Assembly (NCBI RefSeq): GCF_024320865.1
Contig: NZ_JANDBD010000010.1
Coordinates: 229,973 to 293,972, forward strand
Length of the DNA: 64,000 nt
Direction: 5' to 3'
Source: Mycolicibacterium arenosum
Lineage (GTDB): Bacteria; Actinomycetota; Actinomycetes; Mycobacteriales; Mycobacteriaceae
The translations under genes and the position numbers were made by a program. Shown here in pieces: positions 8,305 through 16,945 of the stretch; positions within the stretch are counted from its first letter, which is position 1, and every line of letters starts with the position of its first letter. Below the pieces are notes generated by a model. The model was not told the DNA's origin, did no database searches, and worked only from the letters and a program-made list of their open reading frames with translations.

Positions 8305-9552
8305 CTATTCCACGTACGCAGGTAGACGCTTGACGCCGTGCACGAAGTTGCTCAACAGGTAGTCGGGTTCGCCGAACTCGACCCTTGTGAGCCGGGTGAG
8401 CAACTCGCGGAACAGGTTTCGCAACTCCGCCTTGGCCACCTGACTACCGAGACAGAAATGTGGTCCACCGCCACCGAAGCCGAGGTGCGGATTGGGCGAG
8501 CGGGCCAGATCGAAGCCGTGCGGGTCGTCGAACACGGCCTCGTCACGGTTGGCCGAGCAGTAGAACAATCCGATCTTGTCGCCGGCCTTGACTTGCTGGC
8601 CGCCCAACTCGGTGTCGGCGGTGACGAACCGGGCGAACTGCATCACCGGGGTCGCGTAGCGGACGAACTCCTCGACGGCGGGTCCGATGCGGTTGTCGAA
8701 ATCGGCCATCAGCCAGTCCCGCTGTTCGGGGTTCGCGACGAGCGCCATCATGGCGTGTGTCGTGGCCTGTTTCGTCGTGTCGTTGCCCGCGGACGCGAGC
8801 AGTACCATGAACGCGCCCATCTCCTCGTCGGTGAGGCGGTGCCCGTCGACCTCGGCGTTGACCATCGCCGTCATCAGGTCGTCGGCGGGGTGTGCGCGTC
8901 GGTGCTTCGCCAACTCGACGCCGCAGTTGTTGAGGAAGAACATCTCGCCCATGGTGTGGGCGGCTCGATCCTCGAGCGTGGCGTACTCGTCATCGCTTGC
9001 GCTGAAGAGCTTTTCGGCCGCCGATGCCAGCGCCTCGCGCTGGCCGGGATCGACCCCGAGCATGTCGGAGATCGTCATCATCGGCAGGCGCGTCGAGCAG
9101 GCCGCGACGAAGTCGACGTCCCCCGCTCCGACGAGGTCATCGACCACCTGCACCGCGTTCGCGTGGATCCGGTCCTCGATGCGTGCGACGTTCCTCGGCG
9201 TGAAGGCCGCGCTGATCAACCGCCGGTACACGTTGTGTCGCGGCGGGTCCATCGCCAGGAAGAAGGAGGCGAACCGCTGCACGTCCGCGGGCATCGGGTC
9301 GAGCGCGACGCCGTCGGCGCTGCTGAACAGTTCGGGGTGCGCGCTCGCGTACGCGATGTCGGCGCGCCGGGTGACCGCCCAGAAGCCGGGCTCGTCGGAC
9401 TCGAAGAGGGACGGCAGCGGCCGATGCCAGGTCAGGCCCTCGGTGGCCCGTAGTGCGGCGAACGTGGCGTCGCGTTCGACGAAGCTCTTCGCCCAGAACT
9501 CCCTCGAGGAGACGTCGTACTCGCAGAACTCGCGCGCCAGGGCCTGAGACAC
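8305..9552 (-). CDS. Cytochrome P450 (with downstream ferredoxin)
   Basis: A soluble bacterial class I P450 of 415 residues. The I-helix oxygen-activation motif is AGNDTT, the K-helix ExxR is EEFVRY, and the heme-binding loop is FGGGGPHFCLGSQVA with the axial Cys. GTG at 9552 is preferred because the typical P450 N-terminus starts there and the shared 30-bp element lies 6 bp upstream; the open frame further upstream is not P450-like. Nearby acyl-CoA synthetase, SRPBCC and SDR genes point to lipid or steroid-like substrates, but the CYP family cannot be assigned by eye. Confidence 0.94.
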   Translation of the reverse strand: MSQALAREFCEYDVSSREFWAKSFVERDATFAALRATEGLTWHRPLPSLFESDEPGFWAVTRRADIAYASAHPELFSSADGVALDPMPADVQRFASFFLAMDPPRHNVYRRLISAAFTPRNVARIEDRIHANAVQVVDDLVGAGDVDFVAACSTRLPMMTISDMLGVDPGQREALASAAEKLFSASDDEYATLEDRAAHTMGEMFFLNNCGVELAKHRRAHPADDLMTAMVNAEVDGHRLTDEEMGAFMVLLASAGNDTTKQATTHAMMALVANPEQRDWLMADFDNRIGPAVEEFVRYATPVMQFARFVTADTELGGQQVKAGDKIGLFYCSANRDEAVFDDPHGFDLARSPNPHLGFGGGGPHFCLGSQVAKAELRNLFRELLTRLTRVEFGEPDYLLSNFVHGVKRLPAYVE

Positions 9553-9558
9553 GCAGAT

Positions 9559-9588
9559 AGCGTGACACTTTCGGTCTACTTTGTAAAG
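9559..9588 (-). promoter_or_regulatory. 30-bp shared promoter/operator element, copy B
   Basis: Same element as at 8031-8060, again 6 bp upstream of the start codon (GTG at 9552). CTTTACA gives a -35-like TTTACA; 17 bp later comes CACGCT, a poor SigA -10. The element may therefore be read by another sigma factor or bound by a regulator. Confidence 0.65.
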
Positions 9589-9610
9589 CTGTGCGGATGG
9601 CGAAACCGCG

Positions 9611-10096
9611 CTACCGAGCCGGTGCGGACCCCGCGAAGTGCGCCCGCACCCCGGCGAGCATCTCGACGTGCGCAGCGACCGCCTCCCGCACGGTGAAGCC
9701 CGCCAGTGGGCGCGGCGCGACGATGGTGAGACGTTCGGTGAGTCGGGTGCCCGTGCCGGTCGATTCGAACGAGACCGCACCGGTGAGCCGGACGGCGGGG
9801 AACTGTCGCGCGTCGGTGTGGACGTCGCCGCCCGCCGTGACGCGCACGATGGCCGTATAGGAGACCGGCAGCGTCATCGGTCCCATCGGGATGCGGTCCC
9901 GGACGCGGTAGGTCTGCGCGTGGCCGTCGGCGGTCGCCTGGTAGCGAGTCGGCGTGACGGCCACGACCAGCGGGTGGACGGCGATGATGTTGCGCAGGTC
10001 GATGTAGAACTCCCGGACCGCGTCCGGCGCCGCTAGAATGTCCTCGCTCAGAGCGTGTTCGGAACGCGACTTCCACCACGGTCGGTTCGGCGCCAC
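9611..10096 (-). CDS. SRPBCC (START/polyketide-cyclase-like) protein
   Basis: A 161-residue protein from GTG at 10096. The pattern SEDILAAPDAVREFYIDLRNIIAVHPLVV, then alternating strands and a long C-terminal helix (GFTVREAVAAHVEMLAGVRAHF), is that of the Bet v1/SRPBCC fold, which binds hydrophobic ligands in a deep pocket. No catalytic residue is evident. It is divergent from the SDR gene with a 42-bp shared intergenic region. Confidence 0.8.
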   Translation of the reverse strand: MAPNRPWWKSRSEHALSEDILAAPDAVREFYIDLRNIIAVHPLVVAVTPTRYQATADGHAQTYRVRDRIPMGPMTLPVSYTAIVRVTAGGDVHTDARQFPAVRLTGAVSFESTGTGTRLTERLTIVAPRPLAGFTVREAVAAHVEMLAGVRAHFAGSAPAR

Positions 10097-10126
10097 GATT
10101 CCGAATCCTGCCCTATCGCAGCCGGG

Positions 10127-10132
10127 TAGCTT
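10127..10132 (+). promoter_or_regulatory. -10 box (TAGCTT), leaderless start of the SDR
   Basis: TAGCTT fits TANNNT and ends 6 bp before the ATG at 10139. No ribosome-binding site is present, consistent with a leaderless transcript. Confidence 0.5.
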
Positions 10133-10138
10133 GTCGGA

Positions 10139-10933
10139 ATGACCGAGGGCCGCCACGGCGACTACACCCATCCGCGGGCGCTCGCCGGCCGCGCGGCGAT
10201 CGTCACGGGCGCTGCGCAGGGGGTCGGACGGGGCATCGCGGGTGCACTGGTGAGCCGTGGGGCGTCGGTGTTACTCGTGGATCACCAGGAGGACGCGTTG
10301 GCCCTGGCGACCGCGGAGTTCGCCGCTGCGGGATTCGCAGCCGAGGCATTGACGGCCGATCTCCGCGACCCCGACAGCCCCCGGCGCATCGTCGACGCCG
10401 CCGTCGCCGCGTTCGGCCGGGTCGACGCGCTCGTCAACAACGCGATCGCCACGAACGAGCCGAAAGCTCTCGTCGACATCGACCCAGACGACTACGACCT
10501 GGTGTTCGACGTCGGACCCAGGGCGACGTTCTTCCTGATGCAGGCGGTACACCCGACGATGGTGGCGGCGGGCGGCGGAGTGATCGTCAACCTCGGATCG
10601 GCGTCGGGCACCGGCGGCCAGGTGAAGTTCGCCGCGTACGCGGGCGCCAAGGAGGCTATCCGGGGCATGTCGAAGGCAGCGGCGCTCGAGTGGGGCCGGG
10701 ACAACATCAGGGTCAACGTCGTCTGCCCGTTCGCCGACTCCCCCGGTGTGCAGTTCTGGCAGGAGTTGGCGCCCAAGGACTTCGATCGCGCGCTGAGATC
10801 GGTGCCGTTGGGGCGGGTCGGCAGGACGGAGGAGGACATCGGCGCGGTGGTCGCGTTCCTCGTCGGAACCGACGGCGACTATCTGACGGGCCAGACCATC
10901 CACGTCGACGGCGGAATGGGCGTCTACCGCTGA
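10139..10933 (+). CDS. SDR-family oxidoreductase
   Basis: A 264-residue classical short-chain dehydrogenase/reductase. NAD(P)-binding motif TGAAQGVGRG (about residue 23), Asp at the end of beta-2 (LLVDH) favouring NAD(H), NNA motif, catalytic Ser in NLGSASG and YAGAK for Tyr/Lys. The C-terminus DGGMGVYR is typical of the family. The substrate is unknown; the context (P450, SRPBCC, acyl-CoA synthetase) suggests a lipid or terpenoid alcohol. Confidence 0.92.
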   Translation: MTEGRHGDYTHPRALAGRAAIVTGAAQGVGRGIAGALVSRGASVLLVDHQEDALALATAEFAAAGFAAEALTADLRDPDSPRRIVDAAVAAFGRVDALVNNAIATNEPKALVDIDPDDYDLVFDVGPRATFFLMQAVHPTMVAAGGGVIVNLGSASGTGGQVKFAAYAGAKEAIRGMSKAAALEWGRDNIRVNVVCPFADSPGVQFWQELAPKDFDRALRSVPLGRVGRTEEDIGAVVAFLVGTDGDYLTGQTIHVDGGMGVYR

Positions 10934-11016
10934 CCGCGTCCCGCCACGGGCCGCGGGCGGGTTTCGAGCCGCGTTCGCGAAAGCTCCCTCGGAAAACGGG
11001 GTGTCGCGGTCAGAAT

Positions 11017-13353
11017 GTGGGCGTGGCGGGCAAGGGCACCGACGGCGGCACACCGGAGTCGCTCGGCTACGCGGTCAAACGACTGGTGCTCGGGCGCCCG
11101 CTGATCAACGATCAACTCACGTCCGAGAAGCTCTCGAAACCGGTGGCACTCGGGGTGCTCGCGCCCGACGCGATCTCGTCGACCGCGTACGGCACCGAGA
11201 TGATCCTGCTCGAGTTGCTGCCGTTCGCCGCGCTCGCCGCATTCGCACTGCTGCTGCCGGTCACGGGCGTGATCCTGTGCATCCTCGTCCTCGTGGCGGC
11301 GTCGTACCGCCAGGTCGTCATGACCTACACCAGGGCGGGCGGGTCATATGTCGTCGCGCGCGACAACTTCGGTCCGCGGGTAGCCCAGATCGCCGCTGCC
11401 GCACTGCTCATCGACTACGTCGTGACGGTCGCGGTGCAGGCGGCCGCAGGCACCGTGGCGGTCGTCTCGGCCGTGCGTTCGCTCGGGCCCTACAGCCTCG
11501 AGATCACGGTCGGCGTGGTCGTCGTCATGTGCGTGGCCAACCTCCGCGGCCTGCGCGAAGCGGGCAGGCCGTTCGCGATCGCGACGTACTTCTTCGTCGT
11601 GATGATGACGTTGATGATCGGCACCGGCCTGGTACGCGAAATCCTCGGCGATCTACCGAGATACGACACGGCGAACATCTCCGGGCTCATTCCGATAGAG
11701 CAGGGCGACGGGCTGGTGATGGGCGCGACGATCCTGGTGTTGTTACGCGCGTTCGCCAACGGCGGGGCATCCCTGACCGGCGTCGAGGCGATCTCGAACA
11801 CCGTCGGGGTGTTCCGGGATCCCGCAGGCGCCAACGCCCGCAAAGTCCTCACGATCATGGCGGGCATCCTCGCCTTCCTGCTCGCCGGCGTCGCCTGGCT
11901 GGCGTACGAGACGCATTCCGCTCCGTACTCGGCGGGCTACCCGTCGGTGCTCTCCGAGATCGCGAGGGCGGTCTTCGGTGATGGCGTGCTGGGTCACGTG
12001 CTCTATGCACTGGTCCAGATATCCACCGCGGCAATACTCTTCACCGGCGCCAACACGAGCTTCAACGGGTTTCCCGCGCTGGCCAACTTCGTCGCCGAGG
12101 ACCGCTTCCTGCCCCGACAGCTGACCAAGCGCGGCCACCGCCTGGTGTTCTCCAACGGCATCGTGATCCTCGCGGTGCTGTCGGTCGGTCTGCTGGTACT
12201 CACCGGCGGCTCGGTGGAGGCGCTGGTGCCGTTCTACGCCATCGGCGTGTTCACCGGATTCGCCATGGCGGGGTACGGCCTCACCAAACATCATCTGGTG
12301 CGCAAGGAGCCGGGCTGGCAGCGCAGAACGGCGATCAACCTGTCGGCCGGGATCCTGTCGACGATCGTCGTCGCGATCTTCGCCATCGCCAAGTTCACCG
12401 AGGGTGCGTGGCTCGTCGTGGTGGTGTTCCCGATCCTCGTCATCGTGCTGATGCGGCTCAATCGCGAGTACCGTGCGGAAGCCGCCATTCTGGAGAACTT
12501 CCGCACCAATCGGCCCGAACTGGTGGACTACGCGCACCATCAGGTCTTCATCCTCGTCAACTCCGTGGATCTGGCTGTGCTGGAGGCCATCAGATACGGG
12601 CACGGGCTACGCGCCGACGACATGGTCGCGGTCCACTTCATGATCGACGAGGCGCAGGCCGATAGGGTGCGGGAGCGCTGGGAGCACTTCGGTCTTCGGG
12701 TGCCGCTGCGGGTAATCGACTGTCCGGAGCGGAGATTGAACCGTGCGGCGCAGGACCTGGCGTGTGATGCGGTCACGCCGGACGGGCGCACCAACGTCAC
12801 GGTTCTGCTCCCGCGACGAACGTACGCTCCCGTCATCGGCAGGGTGTTGCACGACCGCACCGCTGACCGGATGGCCAAGGCGATCAGTCGAGTTCCGCAC
12901 GCGGCGGCCACGATCGTGCCCTACGACGTACAGGCCCGCATTCGCGCGACGTTCCCCGACATGATCGAGGAGAGGATCACCCGCGAAGTCGAGAAGGTGC
13001 AGGCGCGCATCGCGCACGGTGACGACGAGCGAGTGCGCGAGTACGAGAACCCGACTCCTTTGCAGCAGGTGATCGCCGTCGACGGTGTTCTCGCAGGTCA
13101 TCGCGCCGTCATCGAGGGTAGAGTCCTCGAGGTAGAGGATATTATCAACGCGGGCAAGAGAATTCGCAGTGTCCTCGTCGGTGATGACAGCGGCCGGATA
13201 AGGGTGACGTTCGGGCCGGGCCGCGGCGGAGACGACATCGAGCCGGGTCAGATCGTGCGCATCACCGGGAAAGCGCACCAAACGGGCAGTCGTCCAACAG
13301 GTATCGCCAACCCCGATTACGTCATCGTCGAAAACGACGGTCAGGACAAGTAG
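11017..13353 (+). CDS. APC-family permease with C-terminal OB-fold domain
   Basis: A 778-residue protein. The first ~450 residues form about 12 membrane helices with the APC amino acid/polyamine signature (SSTAYGTEMILLELLPF, GGSYVVARDNFG, NGGASLTGVEAISNTVGVF), resembling M. tuberculosis Rv2690c. A cytosolic region follows. The last ~100 residues (VIAVDGVLAGHRAVIEGRVL through NPDYVIVE) look like an OB-fold of the Rv2694c type. GTG 11017 or 11023 starts it; the open frame further upstream overlaps the SDR gene. The transported solute is not evident. Confidence 0.88.
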   Translation: MGVAGKGTDGGTPESLGYAVKRLVLGRPLINDQLTSEKLSKPVALGVLAPDAISSTAYGTEMILLELLPFAALAAFALLLPVTGVILCILVLVAASYRQVVMTYTRAGGSYVVARDNFGPRVAQIAAAALLIDYVVTVAVQAAAGTVAVVSAVRSLGPYSLEITVGVVVVMCVANLRGLREAGRPFAIATYFFVVMMTLMIGTGLVREILGDLPRYDTANISGLIPIEQGDGLVMGATILVLLRAFANGGASLTGVEAISNTVGVFRDPAGANARKVLTIMAGILAFLLAGVAWLAYETHSAPYSAGYPSVLSEIARAVFGDGVLGHVLYALVQISTAAILFTGANTSFNGFPALANFVAEDRFLPRQLTKRGHRLVFSNGIVILAVLSVGLLVLTGGSVEALVPFYAIGVFTGFAMAGYGLTKHHLVRKEPGWQRRTAINLSAGILSTIVVAIFAIAKFTEGAWLVVVVFPILVIVLMRLNREYRAEAAILENFRTNRPELVDYAHHQVFILVNSVDLAVLEAIRYGHGLRADDMVAVHFMIDEAQADRVRERWEHFGLRVPLRVIDCPERRLNRAAQDLACDAVTPDGRTNVTVLLPRRTYAPVIGRVLHDRTADRMAKAISRVPHAAATIVPYDVQARIRATFPDMIEERITREVEKVQARIAHGDDERVREYENPTPLQQVIAVDGVLAGHRAVIEGRVLEVEDIINAGKRIRSVLVGDDSGRIRVTFGPGRGGDDIEPGQIVRITGKAHQTGSRPTGIANPDYVIVENDGQDK

Positions 13354-13668
13354 GGCGAAATTCCATGCAGGCGGAACGGTCGTTCGGCGGTCATCGACTT
13401 GATCGATTCACCTGGCGCGAAAGCGGTTCGGCAGCAACGTGAATTCGGCGGCTGGCGAGGACGTGAACCGGGGTGCCCGAGTGCGCTATTGGCGACACCT
13501 CCCCGGCTGCTCGGAAAGTGCTTCTGAACAGGTGTTTTCACGCTTCAAGCGAAGTGCAAACCGGGACTGGCGCTTTGGTTCACGACGGCGTAGTGTTCCC
13601 GCCGCGGGCACCCGAGAAGGCAACGCGCTCAACGATTTCTGTTAGCTGAGTCGTGGATTGCATCGAAC
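13354..13668. other. Intergenic region without a convincing gene (315 bp)
   Basis: Lies between the APC permease and the NlpC/P60-like gene. Short open frames on both strands lack mycobacterial codon bias and ribosome-binding sites. The right part (13560-13660) is less GC-rich and probably holds the promoter of the downstream gene, but no clear -10/-35 pair or repeat stands out. Confidence 0.6.
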
Positions 13669-13671
13669 GTG

Positions 13672-14358
13672 ATGGGTGCCACATATTTTGGCTTCGAGCA
13701 AATCCCGTTGCTAGCGTCCCGCAGCATGATTGGTATCGCGACCGCAACGTTGATGACCCTTGTCAACGGAGTCTCGGGCACGCCGTACATCTCCGGCGGC
13801 GACTCGCCTCGAGGCACCGATTGCTCCGGCCTCGCGTCCTGGGTGGCCAACGCCGCGACGGGACGCCCCGTCTACGGTGACCGGTTCAACACCGGTAACC
13901 AGGAGGCCGCACTGCTGGCCCGTGGCTTCAGGCACGGCACCGCACCGGGCGCCCTGGTGATCGGCTGGAACTCCGGCCACACCGCCGTAACGCTGCCCGA
14001 TGGGACGCCCGTGTCGAGCGGCGAGGGCGGTGGCGTGCGCGTGGGCGGTGGTGGCGCCTTCCAGCCTCAGTTCACCCATCACATGTACCTCCCCGTGGAG
14101 AATGTCGACGCTCCCGAGGCCCCGGCACCGGCCGATCCGTTCGCGCCCCCGCCGCCGCCCCCGCCGCCGGCCGACCCGTTCGCGCCCCCGCCCCCGCCGG
14201 GAGTGATCAATGCCGGGTTCGCGCCCGCCGACCCGAATGCGCTCCCCCAGGCGCTGCCTGCACCCGGTCCGGACCTGGTGCCCGCACCCGAGCTGGGCGC
14301 ACCGCCCGCTCCCGTCGATCCGCTGGCGCCCCCGCCCCCGCCTGGGATGCCCGTCTAG
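13672..14358 (+). CDS. NlpC/P60-like cysteine peptidase with proline-rich tail
   Basis: A 228-residue protein. The papain-like core has GTDCSGLASWVANA (nucleophile Cys in the DCSGL motif, near residue 45) and a later NSGHTAVTLPDG with the catalytic His, as in peptidoglycan gamma-D-Glu-mDAP endopeptidases. The last ~90 residues are Pro/Ala-rich with repeated ADPFAPPPPPP-type units, common in mycobacterial wall-associated proteins. The N-terminus (IGIATATLMTLVNG) is only weakly signal-like, so the export route is unclear. GTG at 13669 is an alternative start. Confidence 0.8.
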   Translation: MGATYFGFEQIPLLASRSMIGIATATLMTLVNGVSGTPYISGGDSPRGTDCSGLASWVANAATGRPVYGDRFNTGNQEAALLARGFRHGTAPGALVIGWNSGHTAVTLPDGTPVSSGEGGGVRVGGGGAFQPQFTHHMYLPVENVDAPEAPAPADPFAPPPPPPPPADPFAPPPPPGVINAGFAPADPNALPQALPAPGPDLVPAPELGAPPAPVDPLAPPPPPGMPV

Positions 14359-14954
14359 CTTTCGCCGACCATCGCTCGCCGCCACATCGCGGCGAGCGTG
14401 TGGATCGCCGTCTCCTCGTCGAACACGGCGTCGACGTCGTCGCCCCCCGCGGCCAACCACGTCCAGCAGTACGACTCGAGCATCGACACGATGGCCGAGG
14501 CGAAGACGTGGTGGTCGAGGCCGATGCGGTCGCCGTCCTGCTCGACTGCGTCGATGAGCGCGAGAACCGACGCGATCCCGTAGGCGCGTTGCGATCGCCA
14601 CCACGCCGCGGCGTCCGGGTCCGACATCGACAGCTGGAACACGCCGATCATCTCGGGTAGATAGTCGCGGAACGTGTGGAAGTACGCGCGGACCGCCGCC
14701 TCGATGTTGGCGGCCCAGTCGTCGCTGAGACCGTCGCGGGCGCGTTCGACGATCTGCGCGGGAAACCGCTCCAGAAGAGCCCGAAGTAGCTGCTGCTTGG
14801 TGTCGTAGTAGTTGTAGAACGAACCGATCGACCGGCCGGCCCTTCCGGTGATGTCGGCGATCTTCGCGTTGACGTAGCCCTTCTCGGCGAACACGTCGCG
14901 GGCGGCCTCGAGCAACGCGGCCTGTGTCGATTCGCTTCTGGTCGTCGTGGGCAC
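14355..14954 (-). CDS. TetR-family regulator downstream of P450
   Basis: A 199-residue repressor. The N-terminal helix-turn-helix (TQAALLEAARDVFAEKGYVN, ITGRAGRSIGSFYNYYDTKQ) is followed by an all-helical ligand-binding domain. GTG at 14954 starts 2 bp after the P450 stop (14957), so the two are translationally coupled and the regulator probably senses a P450 substrate or product. A likely operator lies upstream of the P450 at 16193-16212. Confidence 0.92.
   Translation of the reverse strand: MPTTTRSESTQAALLEAARDVFAEKGYVNAKIADITGRAGRSIGSFYNYYDTKQQLLRALLERFPAQIVERARDGLSDDWAANIEAAVRAYFHTFRDYLPEMIGVFQLSMSDPDAAAWWRSQRAYGIASVLALIDAVEQDGDRIGLDHHVFASAIVSMLESYCWTWLAAGGDDVDAVFDEETAIHTLAAMWRRAMVGES
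14373..14398 (+). terminator. Hairpin after the NlpC/P60 gene, inside the 3' end of tetR
   Basis: Perfect 10-bp arms (cgctcgccgc / gcggcgagcg) with a 6-bp loop, 15 bp past the NlpC/P60 stop. It lies in the coding end of the convergent tetR gene, so it may be fortuitous. Confidence 0.35.
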
Positions 14955-14956
14955 GG

Positions 14957-16174
14957 TCAGCCGATCGAACAGGGCAGCGATTTGATGGTGTGCACGAACG
15001 GCGACATCAACACCTCGGGCGCACCCGTGGCGTGCAGGTCGGGGAACGCCTGCAGCAGCTTGTCCAGAACCACGGTCAGCTCCATGCGCGCCAGGTTGGA
15101 CCCGAGGCAGAAATGCGGTCCGCCCGCCCCGAAGGCGATGTGGTCGCGCGCGTTGGCCCTGGCGATGTCGAAGGCGTCGGGGTCGGCGAACACGGCGGGA
15201 TCGTGGTTGGCGGCCAGGTACCACAGAACCACCTTGTCGCCCTTCGCGATTCGCTGGTCACCGAGGTCGATGTCCTCGGTGGCGGTGCGCCGCATGTGTA
15301 GGGCCGGTGAGCACCAGCGCAGGATCTCCTCGATCGCGTTCGAGTGACGCCCGCCGAAGTCCTCACGGAGCGAACGCATCTGCGCGGGGTGGTCGCTCAG
15401 TAGCTTCATGCCCCAGGTCAGTGCGGTTCGCGTCGTGTCGTTGCCCGCTGAGACCAGAAGCACCACGAAGGAACCGAACTCCGCGGGCGACAGGCGACAC
15501 CCGTCGATCTCCGCGTGCATCAGCACCGAGGTGATGTCGTCGCCGGGTGACGCCAGCCGTTGCCTGCCCAGTTCGATCGCGTAGCCGTAGAGCGACAGCA
15601 GGCTCTGCAGTGCGACTTCGGGGCCACCGAAGTCGGGGTCGTTGACCCCGAGGATCTTGTTGATGAGTTCCCGTACCTCAGCGCGGTCCGCCGCGGGGAT
15701 GTCGAGCAGATCGCAGATGACCTGAAGCGGCAGGTTCGCGCCGACCGCGGTGACGAAGTCGAACTCACGTCGCTCCCTGATCTCGTCGACGATGGCGTCG
15801 GCGAGCGTGCCGACCGACTCGGTCAGGCGTTTGATGGCGCGCGGCGAGAACGCGCTCTGAACCAGCTTGCGCTGTCGCCCGTGGCGGGGATCGTCCATCG
15901 CGATGATCGATGCCATCACCTCGAGCACCTCGGGCGGGAAGTCGTCCATGGAGAAGCCGGCGGTGCTGGTGAACGTCGCGGGGTCCCGGCTCACCCGGCT
16001 CACCGCCGCGTGTGATGTCACGGACCACAGCCCGTTGCCGCCGGCGTCGAGGTGGTACTCGACGCCCGCGCTGCGCTCGCGCATCAGAGCGAAACCGCGG
16101 AGTCTGTCGTCGATGTCAGCGGCCCAGAACGGATGCAGTACTGCGGGCGATGCGTACTCGAGGTCGTGCGGCAT
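14957..16174 (-). CDS. Cytochrome P450
   Basis: A 405-residue class I P450. I-helix AGNDTTRTALTWG, K-helix EEILRW, and heme loop FGAGGPHFCLGSNLA with the axial Cys. ATG at 16174 has a GGGAG ribosome-binding site; the longer open frame upstream crosses the intergenic operator. It resembles mycobacterial CYPs of the CYP124/125/142 group that hydroxylate sterol or branched lipid chains, but the family is not assigned. It is operonic with the downstream tetR. There is no adjacent ferredoxin; the one at 8099 may serve both P450s. Confidence 0.94.
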   Translation of the reverse strand: MPHDLEYASPAVLHPFWAADIDDRLRGFALMRERSAGVEYHLDAGGNGLWSVTSHAAVSRVSRDPATFTSTAGFSMDDFPPEVLEVMASIIAMDDPRHGRQRKLVQSAFSPRAIKRLTESVGTLADAIVDEIRERREFDFVTAVGANLPLQVICDLLDIPAADRAEVRELINKILGVNDPDFGGPEVALQSLLSLYGYAIELGRQRLASPGDDITSVLMHAEIDGCRLSPAEFGSFVVLLVSAGNDTTRTALTWGMKLLSDHPAQMRSLREDFGGRHSNAIEEILRWCSPALHMRRTATEDIDLGDQRIAKGDKVVLWYLAANHDPAVFADPDAFDIARANARDHIAFGAGGPHFCLGSNLARMELTVVLDKLLQAFPDLHATGAPEVLMSPFVHTIKSLPCSIG

Positions 16175-16192
16175 GAGCTCCCTACACTTCGA

Positions 16193-16212
16193 TGAAACTG
16201 AATTCAGATTCA
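16193..16212. promoter_or_regulatory. Near-palindromic TetR-type operator
   Basis: TGAAACTGAATTCAGATTCA is a 20-bp palindrome with one mismatched base pair, centred on a perfect CTGAATTCAG. It lies 19 bp upstream of the P450 start, in the divergent region between P450-tetR and tetR-MFS. The length and symmetry fit a TetR-family dimer site. Confidence 0.7.
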
Positions 16213-16266
16213 CCATAGCACCACCGCAAACCCTTTCACCGAATGAAGCACGACGCCGACGGCTAG

Positions 16267-16272
16267 TAGACT
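16267..16272 (+). promoter_or_regulatory. -10 box (TAGACT), leaderless start of the second tetR
   Basis: TAGACT fits TANNNT and ends 7 bp before the GTG at 16280, with no Shine-Dalgarno between them. Confidence 0.5.
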
Positions 16273-16279
16273 CAGCGCC

Positions 16280-16933
16280 GTGACAGAATCCGCGTCGTTG
16301 CAGCCGTCCACTCTGCGCGAACGGAAAAAGCAGATCACGCGCCGGATGTTGGTGGATGCGGCTGTCGAACTGTGTGTCAAACGGGGCTACGAGAACACCA
16401 CTGTGGAGCAGATCGCGGCGGCCGCCGACATCTCCACCCGGACGTTCAGCCGCTACTTCGCAACGAAGGAGGCGGTGTTCATCGCGGTGCTCGACGACCT
16501 GGCAGCGGAGATCGTCGCAGAGCTGACTACGCAACCCGCGGATCTCGGACCCATGGAGGCGCTGCGGGCGGCGCACATGGCGGTGCTCGGGCGGGTGAGC
16601 AGGCGCCCTCTCGTCGGTCTGACGAAGGACCGCATCGCGCTGATCCTGCGGATCGTCAACTCATCCGACGCGCTGCGCCAGGCGGCCATCGACTACCGGT
16701 ATCCGGCGGCCATGAAGATCCTCGCCCGCCACATGGGCGTGCCCCCGGATGACAAGCGCCTGGATCTCGGCGTCGCGTTGTTCTCGACGACCATCGTGAG
16801 CGCGTGCAGCGACCTCGTCGACAGCACCGGTGACATCGACCTCGGTCCCGAGATCGTCATGGAACGGCTCGAGCAGACGCTGGGCCACGTGGCGCAGTTC
16901 GCCGCCGATATGGACGTCGACGCGCCGAACTGA
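16280..16933 (+). CDS. TetR-family regulator (divergent from P450)
   Basis: A 217-residue repressor. The HTH is RMLVDAAVELCVKRGYENTT, VEQIAAAADISTRTFSRYFA, followed by a helical effector domain. GTG 16280 sits right after a -10 box, so translation is probably leaderless. It is followed after 12 bp by an MFS transporter gene, making a regulator-exporter pair. It and the other TetR (14355-14954) flank the P450 and compete as owners of the operator at 16193. Confidence 0.92.
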   Translation: MTESASLQPSTLRERKKQITRRMLVDAAVELCVKRGYENTTVEQIAAAADISTRTFSRYFATKEAVFIAVLDDLAAEIVAELTTQPADLGPMEALRAAHMAVLGRVSRRPLVGLTKDRIALILRIVNSSDALRQAAIDYRYPAAMKILARHMGVPPDDKRLDLGVALFSTTIVSACSDLVDSTGDIDLGPEIVMERLEQTLGHVAQFAADMDVDAPN

Positions 16934-16945
16934 CATATTCGCGGC

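Noticed and set aside
13672..14358. NlpC/P60 gene considered as part of a prophage
   Set aside because: No integrase, capsid, tail or attachment site nearby; the Pro-rich tail fits a mycobacterial wall protein.
15307..15534. Plus-strand frame inside the second P450 gene
   Set aside because: Antisense, Arg/Ser-rich and without start context.
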